NCBI GenBank assembly: GCA_002385885.1
Contig: DGEI01000018.1
Span: 415-34,150 of the forward strand
Length of the DNA: 33,736 bases
Reading direction: 5' to 3'
Source: Firmicutes bacterium UBA3930
Lineage (GTDB): Bacteria; Bacillota; Clostridia; Caldicoprobacterales; Caldicoprobacteraceae
The position numbers were made by a program, and so were the translations under genes. Positions 1 through 7,295 of the stretch are shown piece by piece (position 1 is the first letter of the stretch; the number at the start of each line of letters is the position of its first letter). The notes below the pieces were generated by a model that did no database searches, was not told where the DNA came from, and worked only from the letters and a program-made list of their open reading frames with translations.

Positions 1-253
1 CGGAACGGGATATGTCAGCGGCCAATATGTAAAACTATCGTCCGGCGGCTCTTCACAGGGGCAAAATACTAAAACTGGTACCGTGACTGCCAGTGCGTTG
101 TATGTGCGCTCAGGCGCGGGAACCAATTATAGCCAAATTGGATATCTTCTTAAGAATACCAAAGTGGAAATAGTCGGTCAAACCGGTTCCTGGTATAAGA
201 TCAAGTTCGGAAGCGGCACCGGATACGTAAGCAGCAAGTATATTAAGGTATGA
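1..253 (+). CDS. C-terminal end of an SH3b-repeat (cell-wall associated) protein, 5' truncated
   Basis: The reading frame is open from the window edge (phase starting at base 2) to TGA at 251-253, giving 83 residues. It shows the end of one bacterial SH3 repeat (GTGYVSGQYVKL), a Ser/Gly/Gln linker, and then a complete repeat with the hallmarks ALYVRSGAGTNY, VEIVGQTGSWYKIKF and GYVSSKYIKV. SH3b repeats usually target secreted peptidoglycan hydrolases or other envelope proteins to the cell wall. The catalytic part, if any, lies outside the window, so the enzyme type cannot be told. A hairpin at 402-444 probably ends the transcript. Confidence 0.85.
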   Translation, partial: GTGYVSGQYVKLSSGGSSQGQNTKTGTVTASALYVRSGAGTNYSQIGYLLKNTKVEIVGQTGSWYKIKFGSGTGYVSSKYIKV

Positions 254-401
254 TATATCTGTTATACGTGTATATGTGATGGGAACCATTAACAATAACG
301 CTGCCCGATATGACCGCAGCGGTTAATCTGATAATATCATCAGAACCGGACGGGAGACCGGTGGAACATTAACTGATACTTCACAACAATATAGCCAATA
401 T

Positions 402-444
402 AAAAAGCGCAGGCTCTGTTTGGATATACAGCCTGCGCTTTTTT
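402..444. terminator. Rho-independent terminator, probably bidirectional
   Basis: The arms AAAAAGCGCAGGCT and GCCTGCGCTTTTTT face each other across a loop of about 16 bases. The stem is GC-rich and is followed by T on the + strand; the minus strand also reads into T. It sits between the convergent SH3b gene (+) and the LCP gene (minus, ending at 484), so it can serve both. Confidence 0.8.
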
Positions 445-483
445 GTGTAAATGGCTTGTTAAATTAAAGCATTGACAAAATCA

Positions 484-1509
484 TTATTCGCTGTGCGATT
501 CACTGCCTTCACCATACAGAAAGTTATGGAGAAGTTCTTTGTTTTTTTCCAGGTCCGGAACCAGCACTGCCATGCCTCTTATGCTCCGGGATTGGTAAGT
601 GCCGTCAACGGGAAGCCTGTATTGTATAATATCCTTGTTTTTAAACCCTAATACCGAAACGCCCAGTTTAACTATTTCCGTTACGGGCAGATTTGTTTCA
701 ACATGGGGTAACAGGGCTGTAACAAGGCCAGGGAACTTCAAAGGACTTACCGTTTTTACCTTTTTAAACAGTTCTGACAGAATGGTCCTTTGTCTTTCGG
801 TCCTCTCAAAGTCAGCATGTCCCACGCTTCGGATTCGGGCATATGCAACAGCTTGTCTTCCGTTTAATGTTTGGGAACCGGATTTGGTAACCAAAGGGGA
901 TGGCTTGGATTTTTTGTTAAGATTGTTAAGCTCATTAAGTATTTGGTTTAAAGCCTTGACTTCATTTTTTTTGACGTCTATAGTGACACCACCAACTTGA
1001 TCAATGATCTTTTCCAGGCCAAAGAAATCGACTGTTGCGTAATATTGGATATCAAGATTGAAATTAGTGTTTATCGTTTTAATTGCAAGGGCGGGACCGC
1101 CAAATATATATGCAGTATTTATTCTGTTATCCTGTTTTCCCGGGATGGAAACATACATATCCCGCATTAATGAAGTCAATTTGATAGCTTCATTTTTCTT
1201 GTCAATAGTTGCTATCATAATAACATCGGAACGGGAATTCTGGTTTTCAGCCCTTGAATCCAGACCAAACAGGAGCATGTTGAATACACCCGTTTCCTTT
1301 GAATCGGGGGCGTCATCGGATATACCCAGATCCTCCCGGGATGGTTTTTTCCCGGTATTTGAAGGACTCGAAGGGTCCGAAGATTCTGCCCAAGGGTTTT
1401 CCTGGATTTGTTCCAGAAGTACGTATATGTACCCAGCCGTTCCAATCAAAAATAAAAGAAACAATGACAGAATAGCAACGACAATTTTTTTCATTCTTCC
1501 TTTTTTCAC
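484..1509 (-). CDS. LytR-CpsA-Psr (LCP) family cell-wall glycopolymer ligase
   Basis: 341 residues. A short basic N-terminus is followed by one membrane segment (about residues 9-31) and a low-complexity Pro/Ser linker, then the extracellular LCP domain. Family hallmarks are visible: LLFGLDSR, SRSDVIMIATID, SLMRDMYVSIPG, RINTAYIFGG and, near the end, AVAYARIRSVGHADFERTER with its conserved arginines. LCP enzymes transfer lipid-linked teichoic acid or other glycopolymers to peptidoglycan outside the membrane. The GTG at 1509 is used as start; an in-frame ATG at 1494 has a GGA motif too close to it to be a good ribosome site. The gene is monocistronic, with its own putative promoter at 1546-1574. 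Which glycopolymer it handles cannot be told. Confidence 0.9.
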   Translation of the reverse strand: MKKGRMKKIVVAILSLFLLFLIGTAGYIYVLLEQIQENPWAESSDPSSPSNTGKKPSREDLGISDDAPDSKETGVFNMLLFGLDSRAENQNSRSDVIMIATIDKKNEAIKLTSLMRDMYVSIPGKQDNRINTAYIFGGPALAIKTINTNFNLDIQYYATVDFFGLEKIIDQVGGVTIDVKKNEVKALNQILNELNNLNKKSKPSPLVTKSGSQTLNGRQAVAYARIRSVGHADFERTERQRTILSELFKKVKTVSPLKFPGLVTALLPHVETNLPVTEIVKLGVSVLGFKNKDIIQYRLPVDGTYQSRSIRGMAVLVPDLEKNKELLHNFLYGEGSESHSE

Positions 1510-1545
1510 ACCAATACCCCCATGGTTGTTTTTGTAACTTATAAC

Positions 1546-1574
1546 ATTATTGTATAAAGTACCAAATAAGTCAA
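1546..1574 (-). promoter_or_regulatory. Putative sigma-A promoter of the LCP gene
   Basis: On the minus strand TTGACT (1574-1569) and AATAAT (1551-1546) are separated by 17 bases, about 40 bases upstream of the GTG start. The -35 box is good and the -10 box is moderate. Confidence 0.4.
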
Positions 1575-1731
1575 TAGAGATAATAAGAATTTACAAAATG
1601 TTAAAATAAATGTATATTTATAAAAATAAAAAATTAAACAATGCAAAAATTATTAATAATAATGTATGAATTTGACAATGTTTTGCGGGATATATTTGTG
1701 GTATCAATAGATAAAAAGGGAGGAATGAATT

Positions 1732-2424
1732 GTGGAAGGTATCTTGTTATCATTCATGGTATTTTTTGAAGGATTGGCATCCTTCCTTTCCCCTTGTGTT
1801 TTGCCCCTTGTACCGGTTTATATGGTGTATTTGACAGGACAAACTGCTGACGATTTGATTCAGCGGCCTGGCTCCTACCGTCGGCTTGGTTTAAATGCCC
1901 TTGCTTTTGTATTGGGCTTTTCATTTGTATTTATAGCCATGGGGGCAGCAGCCAGCTCTCTGGGAAGGTTTTTCATTGCGTATCGGGACATTATAAGGAG
2001 GGTAAGCGGAATTCTGATTATTCTGTTCGGACTGTTCCACCTAGGTCTTGTGTCGTTCAGGTTATTGGATCAGGAAAAGAGATTAAATGTTAAGTTAAAA
2101 GAGCCTGGCCTTGTTACATCGTTTCTGGTTGGTTTAGGGTTCAGCCTTGGGTGGACGCCCTGTATCGGCCCTATGCTTGCATCGGTACTTATTTTAGCCG
2201 GTCAGGCCGATACAGTTGCTAAGGGTACGGGGTTGCTGGCGGTTTACAGTGCAGGCCTGGGATTGCCCTTTATAGTATTGGCCCTTGGTATCAAAGTATT
2301 CTGGAGGCCAATAAGGAAATTGTATAAATATATGAATATAATTCGGGGGGTGAGTGGAGTATTGCTGATAGTCATGGGGGTATTGATATTTTTCAACAGA
2401 TTGAGTTTCCTGGGAGGCTTATAA
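1732..2424 (+). CDS. ccdA: CcdA-type membrane thiol-disulfide transporter
   Basis: 230 residues, almost entirely hydrophobic with about six membrane segments, the usual size for CcdA. The two conserved cysteine motifs are present: SPCVLPLVPVY near residue 20 and GWTPCIGPMLAS about 140 residues in. CcdA carries electrons from cytoplasmic thioredoxin across the membrane to extracytoplasmic thioredoxin-like proteins. The start is GTG 1732, preceded by GGGAGG; the nearby ATG is out of frame. The next gene encodes a TlpA/ResA-like lipoprotein, which is the expected electron acceptor. The role (cytochrome c maturation, sporulation or general thiol reduction) cannot be fixed, as no cytochrome gene is nearby. 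Confidence 0.92.
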   Translation: MEGILLSFMVFFEGLASFLSPCVLPLVPVYMVYLTGQTADDLIQRPGSYRRLGLNALAFVLGFSFVFIAMGAAASSLGRFFIAYRDIIRRVSGILIILFGLFHLGLVSFRLLDQEKRLNVKLKEPGLVTSFLVGLGFSLGWTPCIGPMLASVLILAGQADTVAKGTGLLAVYSAGLGLPFIVLALGIKVFWRPIRKLYKYMNIIRGVSGVLLIVMGVLIFFNRLSFLGGL

Positions 2425-2489
2425 TATAGCGGAAGATTCTTAATATTGCTAATTGATTTATAACTGATTGCAGAAAGGATGAAGCATTA

Positions 2490-3170
2490 GTGAGAAAAAT
2501 ATTCATGGTTGTTATATGGGTGTATCTGTTTTCCAGCATACTGCTGACAGGATGTGTCTATGATAAAAACAAAGATGTGAACGAACCGCCGGAAAGTTTA
2601 CCAGACAAAGAATCATCCGATTCTTCCGGGCAATCTTCAATACTTCCTGAAAATGATGAAAAAGATGATATATCACCGCAGGAAATACTGAAGGGAATTG
2701 CTTATTACGAAGCTGAAGCTCCCCTGCTGGATTTTGAAGCTGTGGATTTGAATGGAAACAAAGTGAAACTGTCAGACTATGAAGGCAGTATAGTCTTTTT
2801 AAATTTTTGGGGAACCTGGTGCCCTCCCTGCCGCCGTGAAATGCCGCATATGGAGCAGTTTTATAAAGAATATAAGGAAAAAGGCGTTGTTTTGCTTGCT
2901 GTAAGCCCTACATCGGTGGAACTCCGAGGCGGAAAAGATGCCGAAGAGGCAGAGAAGAGAGTCAGGGATTTTATTGAAAGCAATGGATATACATTCCCCG
3001 TTTTACTGGATAAGGATGATCAGGCCTGGGCAATCTATCAGCAAAGCGGAGTCCCTGTCAATTATGTAATTGACAGGGATGGCATTATCAGATATCTTAA
3101 GATTGGAGCCTTTTTAAACAAAGAAGAGATGGAACGCTTTGTCAAGGCTGTTGAGGCTGTTCAAAATTAA
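2490..3170 (+). CDS. TlpA/ResA-like thioredoxin-fold lipoprotein
   Basis: 226 residues. The N-terminus is a lipoprotein signal with lipobox LLTGC (Cys about residue 22). Next come an acidic Ser/Asp/Glu-rich spacer to about residue 65 and a thioredoxin fold with active site WGTWCPPCRREMP. The cis-proline loop (SGVPVNYVID) and the ending DRDGIIR are typical of the TlpA/ResA/DsbE group. It probably reduces disulfides outside the membrane with electrons from the CcdA homologue encoded 65 bases upstream. The start is GTG 2490, after AGAAAGGATG. The acidic spacer may hold the domain away from the membrane (inference). Confidence 0.9.
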   Translation: MRKIFMVVIWVYLFSSILLTGCVYDKNKDVNEPPESLPDKESSDSSGQSSILPENDEKDDISPQEILKGIAYYEAEAPLLDFEAVDLNGNKVKLSDYEGSIVFLNFWGTWCPPCRREMPHMEQFYKEYKEKGVVLLAVSPTSVELRGGKDAEEAEKRVRDFIESNGYTFPVLLDKDDQAWAIYQQSGVPVNYVIDRDGIIRYLKIGAFLNKEEMERFVKAVEAVQN

Positions 3171-3228
3171 AGGGACTGTTTATGTTGTGCAATCATCATA
3201 TATAGGTTAGCTATAGGGAGAGATATAT

Positions 3229-4062
3229 TTGGAATCAGGAAGGCTTTACATCTGTGCAACGCCAATCGGGAATATGGAAGATATAACCTTGAGGGTTCTG
3301 CGTATCCTCAGGGAAGTGGATTATATTGCCGCTGAAGATACCAGGCACACTCTAAAGCTCTTAAATCACTATGGTATCACCAAGCCTCTTGTAAGCTATC
3401 ATCAGCATAATCAGCAGAAACGGGGCCAATATATCATTGAACTGCTGGAACAAGGAAACGATGTCGCGGTGGTATCAGATTCCGGAATGCCGGGCATATC
3501 CGATCCAGGGACACAGTTGGTTGCATTGGCTCGTGAAAGGGGCATTTACGTTACGGTGGTTCCGGGCCCCACGGCCTGTGTGTCTGCGTTGGTCCTGTCA
3601 GGTATGAATACCGATCGCTTTGTGTTTGAAGGATTTCTTCCTAAAACAAAAAAGGCCAGGAACCATAGATTGGAACAATTAAAGGAGGAAGAACGCACTA
3701 TTATTCTGTACGAAGCTCCTCATAGATTGATTGCTACCCTGGAAATTTTATTGGATAAACTGGGTGACAGAAAGATAGCGGTGGTTCGCGAATTGACAAA
3801 AATTTATGAAGAAGTTCTGGTTATGAACCTCCAGGAAATGCTTCTGTTTTTTCAGCATAATCCGCCAAAAGGCGAAATAGTTCTGGTGATTGAAGGGTTT
3901 AAGGGCTGTGAATCAAAGACTAAGGTTTGGGATGTTTCTGTACAGGATCAGGTAAAACAGTACATTGAAGACGGCCTGGATAAAAAAGAGGCCATAAAAC
4001 GTGTGGCCAAGGAGAGAGGACTGCCAAAAAATCAGGTGTATAAGACTTTGATAGAGAATTAA
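3229..4062 (+). CDS. rsmI: 16S rRNA (cytidine1402-2'-O)-methyltransferase RsmI
   Basis: 277 residues, full length for the family. The tetrapyrrole-methylase fold is shown by ATPIGNMEDITLRVL at the N-terminus, AAEDTRHTLKLL, VSDSGMPGISDPG, VPGPTACVSALVLSG and FEGFLPK. The C-terminus has the small helical tail of RsmI. It 2'-O-methylates C1402 in the ribosomal decoding centre using S-adenosylmethionine. The start is TTG 3229 with AGGGAG at a good distance; no closer ATG fits the N-terminal motif. In Bacillus the same gene also lies next to abrB. A terminator at 4093-4121 follows. Confidence 0.93.
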   Translation: MESGRLYICATPIGNMEDITLRVLRILREVDYIAAEDTRHTLKLLNHYGITKPLVSYHQHNQQKRGQYIIELLEQGNDVAVVSDSGMPGISDPGTQLVALARERGIYVTVVPGPTACVSALVLSGMNTDRFVFEGFLPKTKKARNHRLEQLKEEERTIILYEAPHRLIATLEILLDKLGDRKIAVVRELTKIYEEVLVMNLQEMLLFFQHNPPKGEIVLVIEGFKGCESKTKVWDVSVQDQVKQYIEDGLDKKEAIKRVAKERGLPKNQVYKTLIEN

Positions 4063-4092
4063 ATCCTGTTCGGTGGTTCCGTGGGAAATATA

Positions 4093-4121
4093 GTAAAAGA
4101 CGGCATAATGCCGTCTTTTAC
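4093..4121. terminator. Bidirectional terminator between rsmI and abrB
   Basis: The 14-base arms GTAAAAGACGGCAT and ATGCCGTCTTTTAC form a near-perfect inverted repeat, with T-runs on both strands. It lies between two convergent genes. Confidence 0.85.
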
Positions 4122-4135
4122 TTACATAAGTATAT

Positions 4136-4381
4136 TTAGAACGATTTTGCCAAATCTTCTAAACAGCTTTTACATATGTTTTTACCTTTGTAGGTTTCGA
4201 CATCCCTGGCATTGTCACAGAAAATACAAGCAGGCTCATATTTTTTCAATATGATATGCTCATTGTCGACATAAATCTCCAGCGCATCCTTTTGTTCAAT
4301 GCCCAGAGTACGGCGAAGTTCAATTGGGATAACTACTCTTCCTAGTTCATCTACTTTGCGTACAATTCCTGTTGATTTCAT
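4136..4381 (-). CDS. abrB: AbrB-family transition-state regulator
   Basis: 81 residues. The N-terminal swapped-hairpin DNA-binding domain is nearly identical to that of Bacillus AbrB (MKSTGIVRKVDELGRVVIPI, then ELRRTLGI and LEIYVD). The C-terminal part differs from Bacillus and carries two CxxC pairs (CIFC and CKSC), a likely zinc ribbon seen in clostridial members. AbrB represses post-exponential and sporulation genes during growth. The ATG at 4381 has a strong AAGGAGGAGG ribosome site. Upstream are a clear promoter (4428-4456) and a Spo0A box (4406-4412), so repression by Spo0A~P is expected. Confidence 0.95.
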   Translation of the reverse strand: MKSTGIVRKVDELGRVVIPIELRRTLGIEQKDALEIYVDNEHIILKKYEPACIFCDNARDVETYKGKNICKSCLEDLAKSF

Positions 4382-4405
4382 TTGGTTTCCTCCTCCTTAG
4401 CAAAA

Positions 4406-4412
4406 TTCGACA
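4406..4412 (-). promoter_or_regulatory. Spo0A binding site (0A box) in the abrB leader
   Basis: TGTCGAA, the exact core of the 0A box, reads on the minus strand at 4412-4406. It lies about 16 bases downstream of the abrB -10 box, that is around +9 to +15. This matches the B. subtilis abrB promoter, where Spo0A~P binds downstream of the start and represses (established for Bacillus; inferred here). Confidence 0.7.
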
Positions 4413-4427
4413 CCAATCACGATAATT

Positions 4428-4456
4428 ATATTACCAATAATGCCAATAAAAGTCAA
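4428..4456 (-). promoter_or_regulatory. Sigma-A promoter of abrB
   Basis: TTGACT (4456-4451) and TAATAT (4433-4428) on the minus strand are 17 bases apart, and transcription would begin near 4420. Both boxes are close to consensus and correctly placed for the abrB leader. Confidence 0.75.
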
Positions 4457-4621
4457 CCCTCTTTTTGAAGTAACCGGTAACTTTTGTTGGGTGAAAAATT
4501 CCGGCAATTCCAGGCATAAAATACTATATGCAAGTCAAGTAATTTGTAATTTACTTGTCCGCCGTTCTAATGAAGATAATATATTCATATTCATAAGAAA
4601 GGCTTTCTAAATGGAGGAACT

Positions 4622-5197
4622 ATGGTTAACGGAATATGGATATTATTAATACTGATTGGCCTTATAGTTTCGGTTTTCAATGGAAGGCTGGAAGCCGTTA
4701 CCCAATCGGCTCTTGACAACGCTAAATATGCTGTTGAGCTTTGCTTTGGCCTGGTAGGCATATATGCGCTCTGGCTGGGACTAATGAAGGTAGCCCAGGA
4801 ATCCGGCATGGTAAATAAAATTGCCGAAAAAGCCCAGAGAATATTAGGGTTTATCTTTACAGGAATTCCTTTAAGGCATCCGGCTATGGGGGCAGTAGCC
4901 ATGAATATTATAGCAAATATGCTGGGATTGGGTAATGCGGCTACTCCATTGGGAATAAAGGCCATGAAAGAGCTGCAAAAACTGAATCCCAGGAAGGATA
5001 CGGCCACCGACGCGATGTGTATGTTTCTTGCTGTCAATACTTCTTCTGTACAGCTTATCCCAACAACGGTAGTAGCGCTCAGGAGCACTGCAGGATCCGG
5101 TAATCCTGCAGAGATTATTGGGACAGCCCTTATTGCTACAATTTGCTCCACAACCGCTGCCATTATTGCGGTAAAGATCCTGCAGCGATTTTACTAA
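4622..5197 (+). CDS. spmA: Spore maturation protein A
   Basis: 191 residues, polytopic membrane protein with the nucleoside-recognition 'Gate' fold. Recognisable stretches are AVELCFGLVGIYALWLGLM, GNAATPLGIKAM and the central NTSSVQLIPTTVVALR. In Bacillus, SpmA and SpmB are needed for full dehydration of the spore core; the transported species is not known. The ATG 4622 follows GGAGG. spmB starts 30 bases downstream, so the two are one operon. No clear sporulation-sigma promoter could be assigned upstream. Confidence 0.93.
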   Translation: MVNGIWILLILIGLIVSVFNGRLEAVTQSALDNAKYAVELCFGLVGIYALWLGLMKVAQESGMVNKIAEKAQRILGFIFTGIPLRHPAMGAVAMNIIANMLGLGNAATPLGIKAMKELQKLNPRKDTATDAMCMFLAVNTSSVQLIPTTVVALRSTAGSGNPAEIIGTALIATICSTTAAIIAVKILQRFY

Positions 5198-5227
5198 TAT
5201 TTTTACTGCAATTGGAGGATAACATCC

Positions 5228-5764
5228 ATGATGGAAATTATTAAGATCATTTCATCCTATTCAATACCGGTATTTATATTCGTTGTATTGGGATACGGAT
5301 ATATCAAAGGTGTAAAAGTATATGATGCTTTTATAGAAGGGGCCAAAGACGGACTGACCACCGCTTTTAGGGTACTTCCTTATATGGTGGCCATGTTTGT
5401 TGCCATTGGTATATTCAGATCTTCGGGGGCAATGGATATATTGATAAATATTGTTGCCCCGGTTACCAGCCTGTTGGGGATTCCTTCACAAATTCTTCCT
5501 CTTGCCATTATACGCCCTATGTCAGGAATTGCATCAACCGGCATGCTGGCTGAAATTTTGAAAGCATACGGCCCCGATTCTTACATAGGACGGGTTGCAT
5601 CTACTATGATGGGATCAACAGAAACCATATTTTATACATTATCGGTATATTTTGGCTCCATAGGAGTAAAAAGAATACGGTACACTTTGTGGGCTGCCCT
5701 TTTGGCCGATTTAGCCGGGTTTATAGCATCTGTCGTTATATGCAGCATAGTATTTGACAATTAA
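5228..5764 (+). CDS. spmB: Spore maturation protein B
   Basis: 178 residues, membrane protein of the same Gate superfamily as SpmA. Typical stretches are VKVYDAFIEGAKDGLTTAF, LPYMVAMFVAIGIFR, IIRPMSGIASTGML and GSTETIFYTLSVYFGS. It acts with SpmA in spore core dehydration. The start is ATG 5228 with GGAGG upstream; an adjacent ATG at 5231 is equally possible. comB follows after 74 bases with its own ribosome site, probably on the same transcript. Confidence 0.93.
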   Translation: MMEIIKIISSYSIPVFIFVVLGYGYIKGVKVYDAFIEGAKDGLTTAFRVLPYMVAMFVAIGIFRSSGAMDILINIVAPVTSLLGIPSQILPLAIIRPMSGIASTGMLAEILKAYGPDSYIGRVASTMMGSTETIFYTLSVYFGSIGVKRIRYTLWAALLADLAGFIASVVICSIVFDN

Positions 5765-5838
5765 GGACTATCCATATAAAATCAATAGTTGATGCAGTGT
5801 TGCAGAATAAGCCAATATCTGTTCAGTGGAGGTTATTG

Positions 5839-6573
5839 ATGAAGATCAGTGTTTATGCCATACCGGCCAGTATTGACGATAGGGATTTAAAAGAGCGTAT
5901 TGCCGTTGTTATTGATGTTCTCAGGGCTGCAAGCACCATTATTACTGCATTAAACAACGGGTGCAAGGAAATAATTCCTACAGCCGAAATCGAGGAAGCC
6001 ATTATGCTGGCTAAAAACTATGAAAAGGATTCTTTTCTTTTAGGCGGGGAAAGGAATGCCGTAAAGATAGACGGATTTGATCTCTCAAACTCTCCCTATG
6101 AATATACACCCGAGGCAGTGAAAGGGCGAACCGTAATAATGACTACCACCAACGGCACCCAGGCGATACGGAAAGCAAATGATGCAAAAGAGGTTATTAT
6201 AGGGAGCTTTCTGAACGCTGAGGCGGTATCCCGCTATATCAGGCATCGCGGTGATGATGTTGTATTTGTATGCGCAGGAACTGACGGGAAATTTTCGTTG
6301 GACGATATACTGGTGGCGGGGGCTATGATTGATATTCTTGAAGGTATGAACACTGAAATGGAAATGGATGATCTTGCCTTGGTAAGCCTGCATTTGTATA
6401 AATCATATAAGAGCAATCTGAAAAAAGCGCTGGAAAATGCTTATCATTACAAGAACCTGGTAAGAGCAGGCTATGAAAAGGATGTCGATTATTGTATTCA
6501 ACTTAATCTATTCCCTATAATTCCGGTGTACAAGGACGGAACAATAAGGATATCCCAAAATTTCCAGGGTTAA
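5839..6573 (+). CDS. comB: 2-phosphosulfolactate phosphatase (ComB family)
   Basis: 244 residues. Family features include the N-terminal VVIDVLRAASTIITAL with its conserved Asp/Arg, LLGGERNAVKIDGFDLSNSP, TVIMTTTNGTQAI, VFVCAGTDGKFSLDD, and the C-terminal YCIQLNLFPIIPVYK. ComB hydrolyses 2-phospho-3-sulfolactate to 3-sulfolactate, a Mg2+-dependent step of coenzyme M synthesis in archaea and of sulfolactate accumulation in Bacillus spores. The frame is open from a TTG at 5797, but ATG 5839 behind GGAGG gives a normal N-terminus and is preferred. No comA or comC homologue is in the window, so the real substrate is uncertain. The position after spmAB suggests a sporulation role (inference). Confidence 0.85.
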   Translation: MKISVYAIPASIDDRDLKERIAVVIDVLRAASTIITALNNGCKEIIPTAEIEEAIMLAKNYEKDSFLLGGERNAVKIDGFDLSNSPYEYTPEAVKGRTVIMTTTNGTQAIRKANDAKEVIIGSFLNAEAVSRYIRHRGDDVVFVCAGTDGKFSLDDILVAGAMIDILEGMNTEMEMDDLALVSLHLYKSYKSNLKKALENAYHYKNLVRAGYEKDVDYCIQLNLFPIIPVYKDGTIRISQNFQG

Positions 6574-6991
6574 CAAGACTGGTTATTGTACATATCTGAA
6601 ATGTCATATGGCATCTCATAATACTTGTACTATCCGTGTTTTCCATGTAATTGTAAGCTCAATCCTTTATTTTTACAGCATGTTTTACGTGATGAAGCTA
6701 TCATTTCACTGGTGTTCAAGGCTAAGAACCTGTAGCATTGGCTCCGGCCCTCCACCAAAACTCGCTATCGCGTTGGACTGGTTCCGGTTGTCCTCCGCTT
6801 CGTTAACAGGTTCTAAACTTTTTCACAAGGTGATTTTCATAGTATTGTGCAAAAGCGCATTATAAATCATATGATTTTCACTACACTGTTGAGCATGCAT
6901 TATGTGAAAAATATAGCGGAGCTCGCCTTAAGCCCCAGTTAGCGGAATAATTCTCGCTGCATTATAAAATGCCAATGTTCAGAATATTTGC
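6574..6991. other. Gene-free spacer between comB and the metG T-box promoter
   Basis: About 420 bases without a supported gene. The only long frame (6608-6865, +) has no ribosome site or recognisable protein. The stretch holds the repeat element described at 6706-6954. Its middle part (about 6730-6810) is visibly richer in GC than the surroundings and is enclosed by a 9-bp inverted repeat, AGAACCTGT (6725-6733) and ACAGGTTCT (6806-6814). Confidence 0.6.
6706..6954. repeat. Candidate dispersed repeat / MITE-like element, copy A
   Basis: The left end (6706-6728) matches the reverse complement of 30951-30973 at 21 of 23 bases by eye. The right end (6921-6954) matches the same second-site region in direct orientation, sharing the block AGCGGAATA. 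The two ends of copy A are therefore imperfect inverted repeats of each other, about 250 bases apart. A third shared block (6839-6856) matches 30979-30996 at 17 of 18 bases. No open frame lies inside, which fits a small non-autonomous element or a structured intergenic repeat. The type is uncertain. Confidence 0.45.
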
Positions 6992-7021
6992 TTGACACAT
7001 CGGGGAATACTGTAGTATATT
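6992..7021 (+). promoter_or_regulatory. Sigma-A promoter of the metG T-box transcript
   Basis: TTGACA (6992-6997) is followed after 18 bases by TATATT (7016-7021). It is correctly placed just before the T-box leader begins. Confidence 0.6.
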
Positions 7022-7027
7022 ATAGAC

Positions 7028-7295
7028 AATAAAACGACAAACGCTGTGAAGGGAAGAGTAAATGGGAGATGATGTCTCCAGAGAGCCGGGCAGGGTGAAA
7101 GCCGGCGACGGAGTTTCCTGTTGAAGATGGCCCCGGAGCGGAATGGCTGAAATGGTGAGTAGGCTGTTACGGAAGGTTCCGTTATCGACGCAGGTGATGA
7201 TGGTCACCGATAGAGTGTTTCACCGTGAGGTGAAATAAGTAGGGTGGTACCGCGAAGGATGCCCCTCGCCCCTATACTGGAGCGAGGGGTTTTTT
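7028..7295 (+). promoter_or_regulatory. T-box leader, methionine type, controlling metG
   Basis: The conserved T-box sequence AGGGTGGTACCGCG is at 7241-7254. It is followed by the terminator CCCCTCGC...GCGAGGGG with six Ts (7262-7295). The AGTA motif of stem I (7057-7060) and the hairpin ACGG...CCGT after AGTAGG are also visible. The probable specifier codon is ATG at 7152-7154 (GAAATGGTGAGTAGG context; another ATG at 7143-7145 would give the same amino acid). Uncharged initiator or elongator tRNA-Met would pair with the specifier and the T-box bulge, stop terminator formation and allow metG transcription. The fit between specifier and downstream gene supports the call. No secondary-structure program was run. 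Confidence 0.93.
7262..7295 (+). terminator. Regulated terminator of the metG T-box
   Basis: The 8-bp GC-rich stem CCCCTCGC / GCGAGGGG has a 12-base loop and six Ts. Its 5' side would compete with the antiterminator containing the T-box bulge. Confidence 0.9.

Noticed and set aside
4591..5163. 190-codon minus-strand frame opposite spmA
   Set aside because: It is antisense to an unmistakable spmA; the translation looks like the complement of a hydrophobic gene.
6608..6865. 85-codon frame on the + strand between comB and the T-box
   Set aside because: No ribosome site, no family likeness, and it runs through the inverted repeat of the dispersed element.
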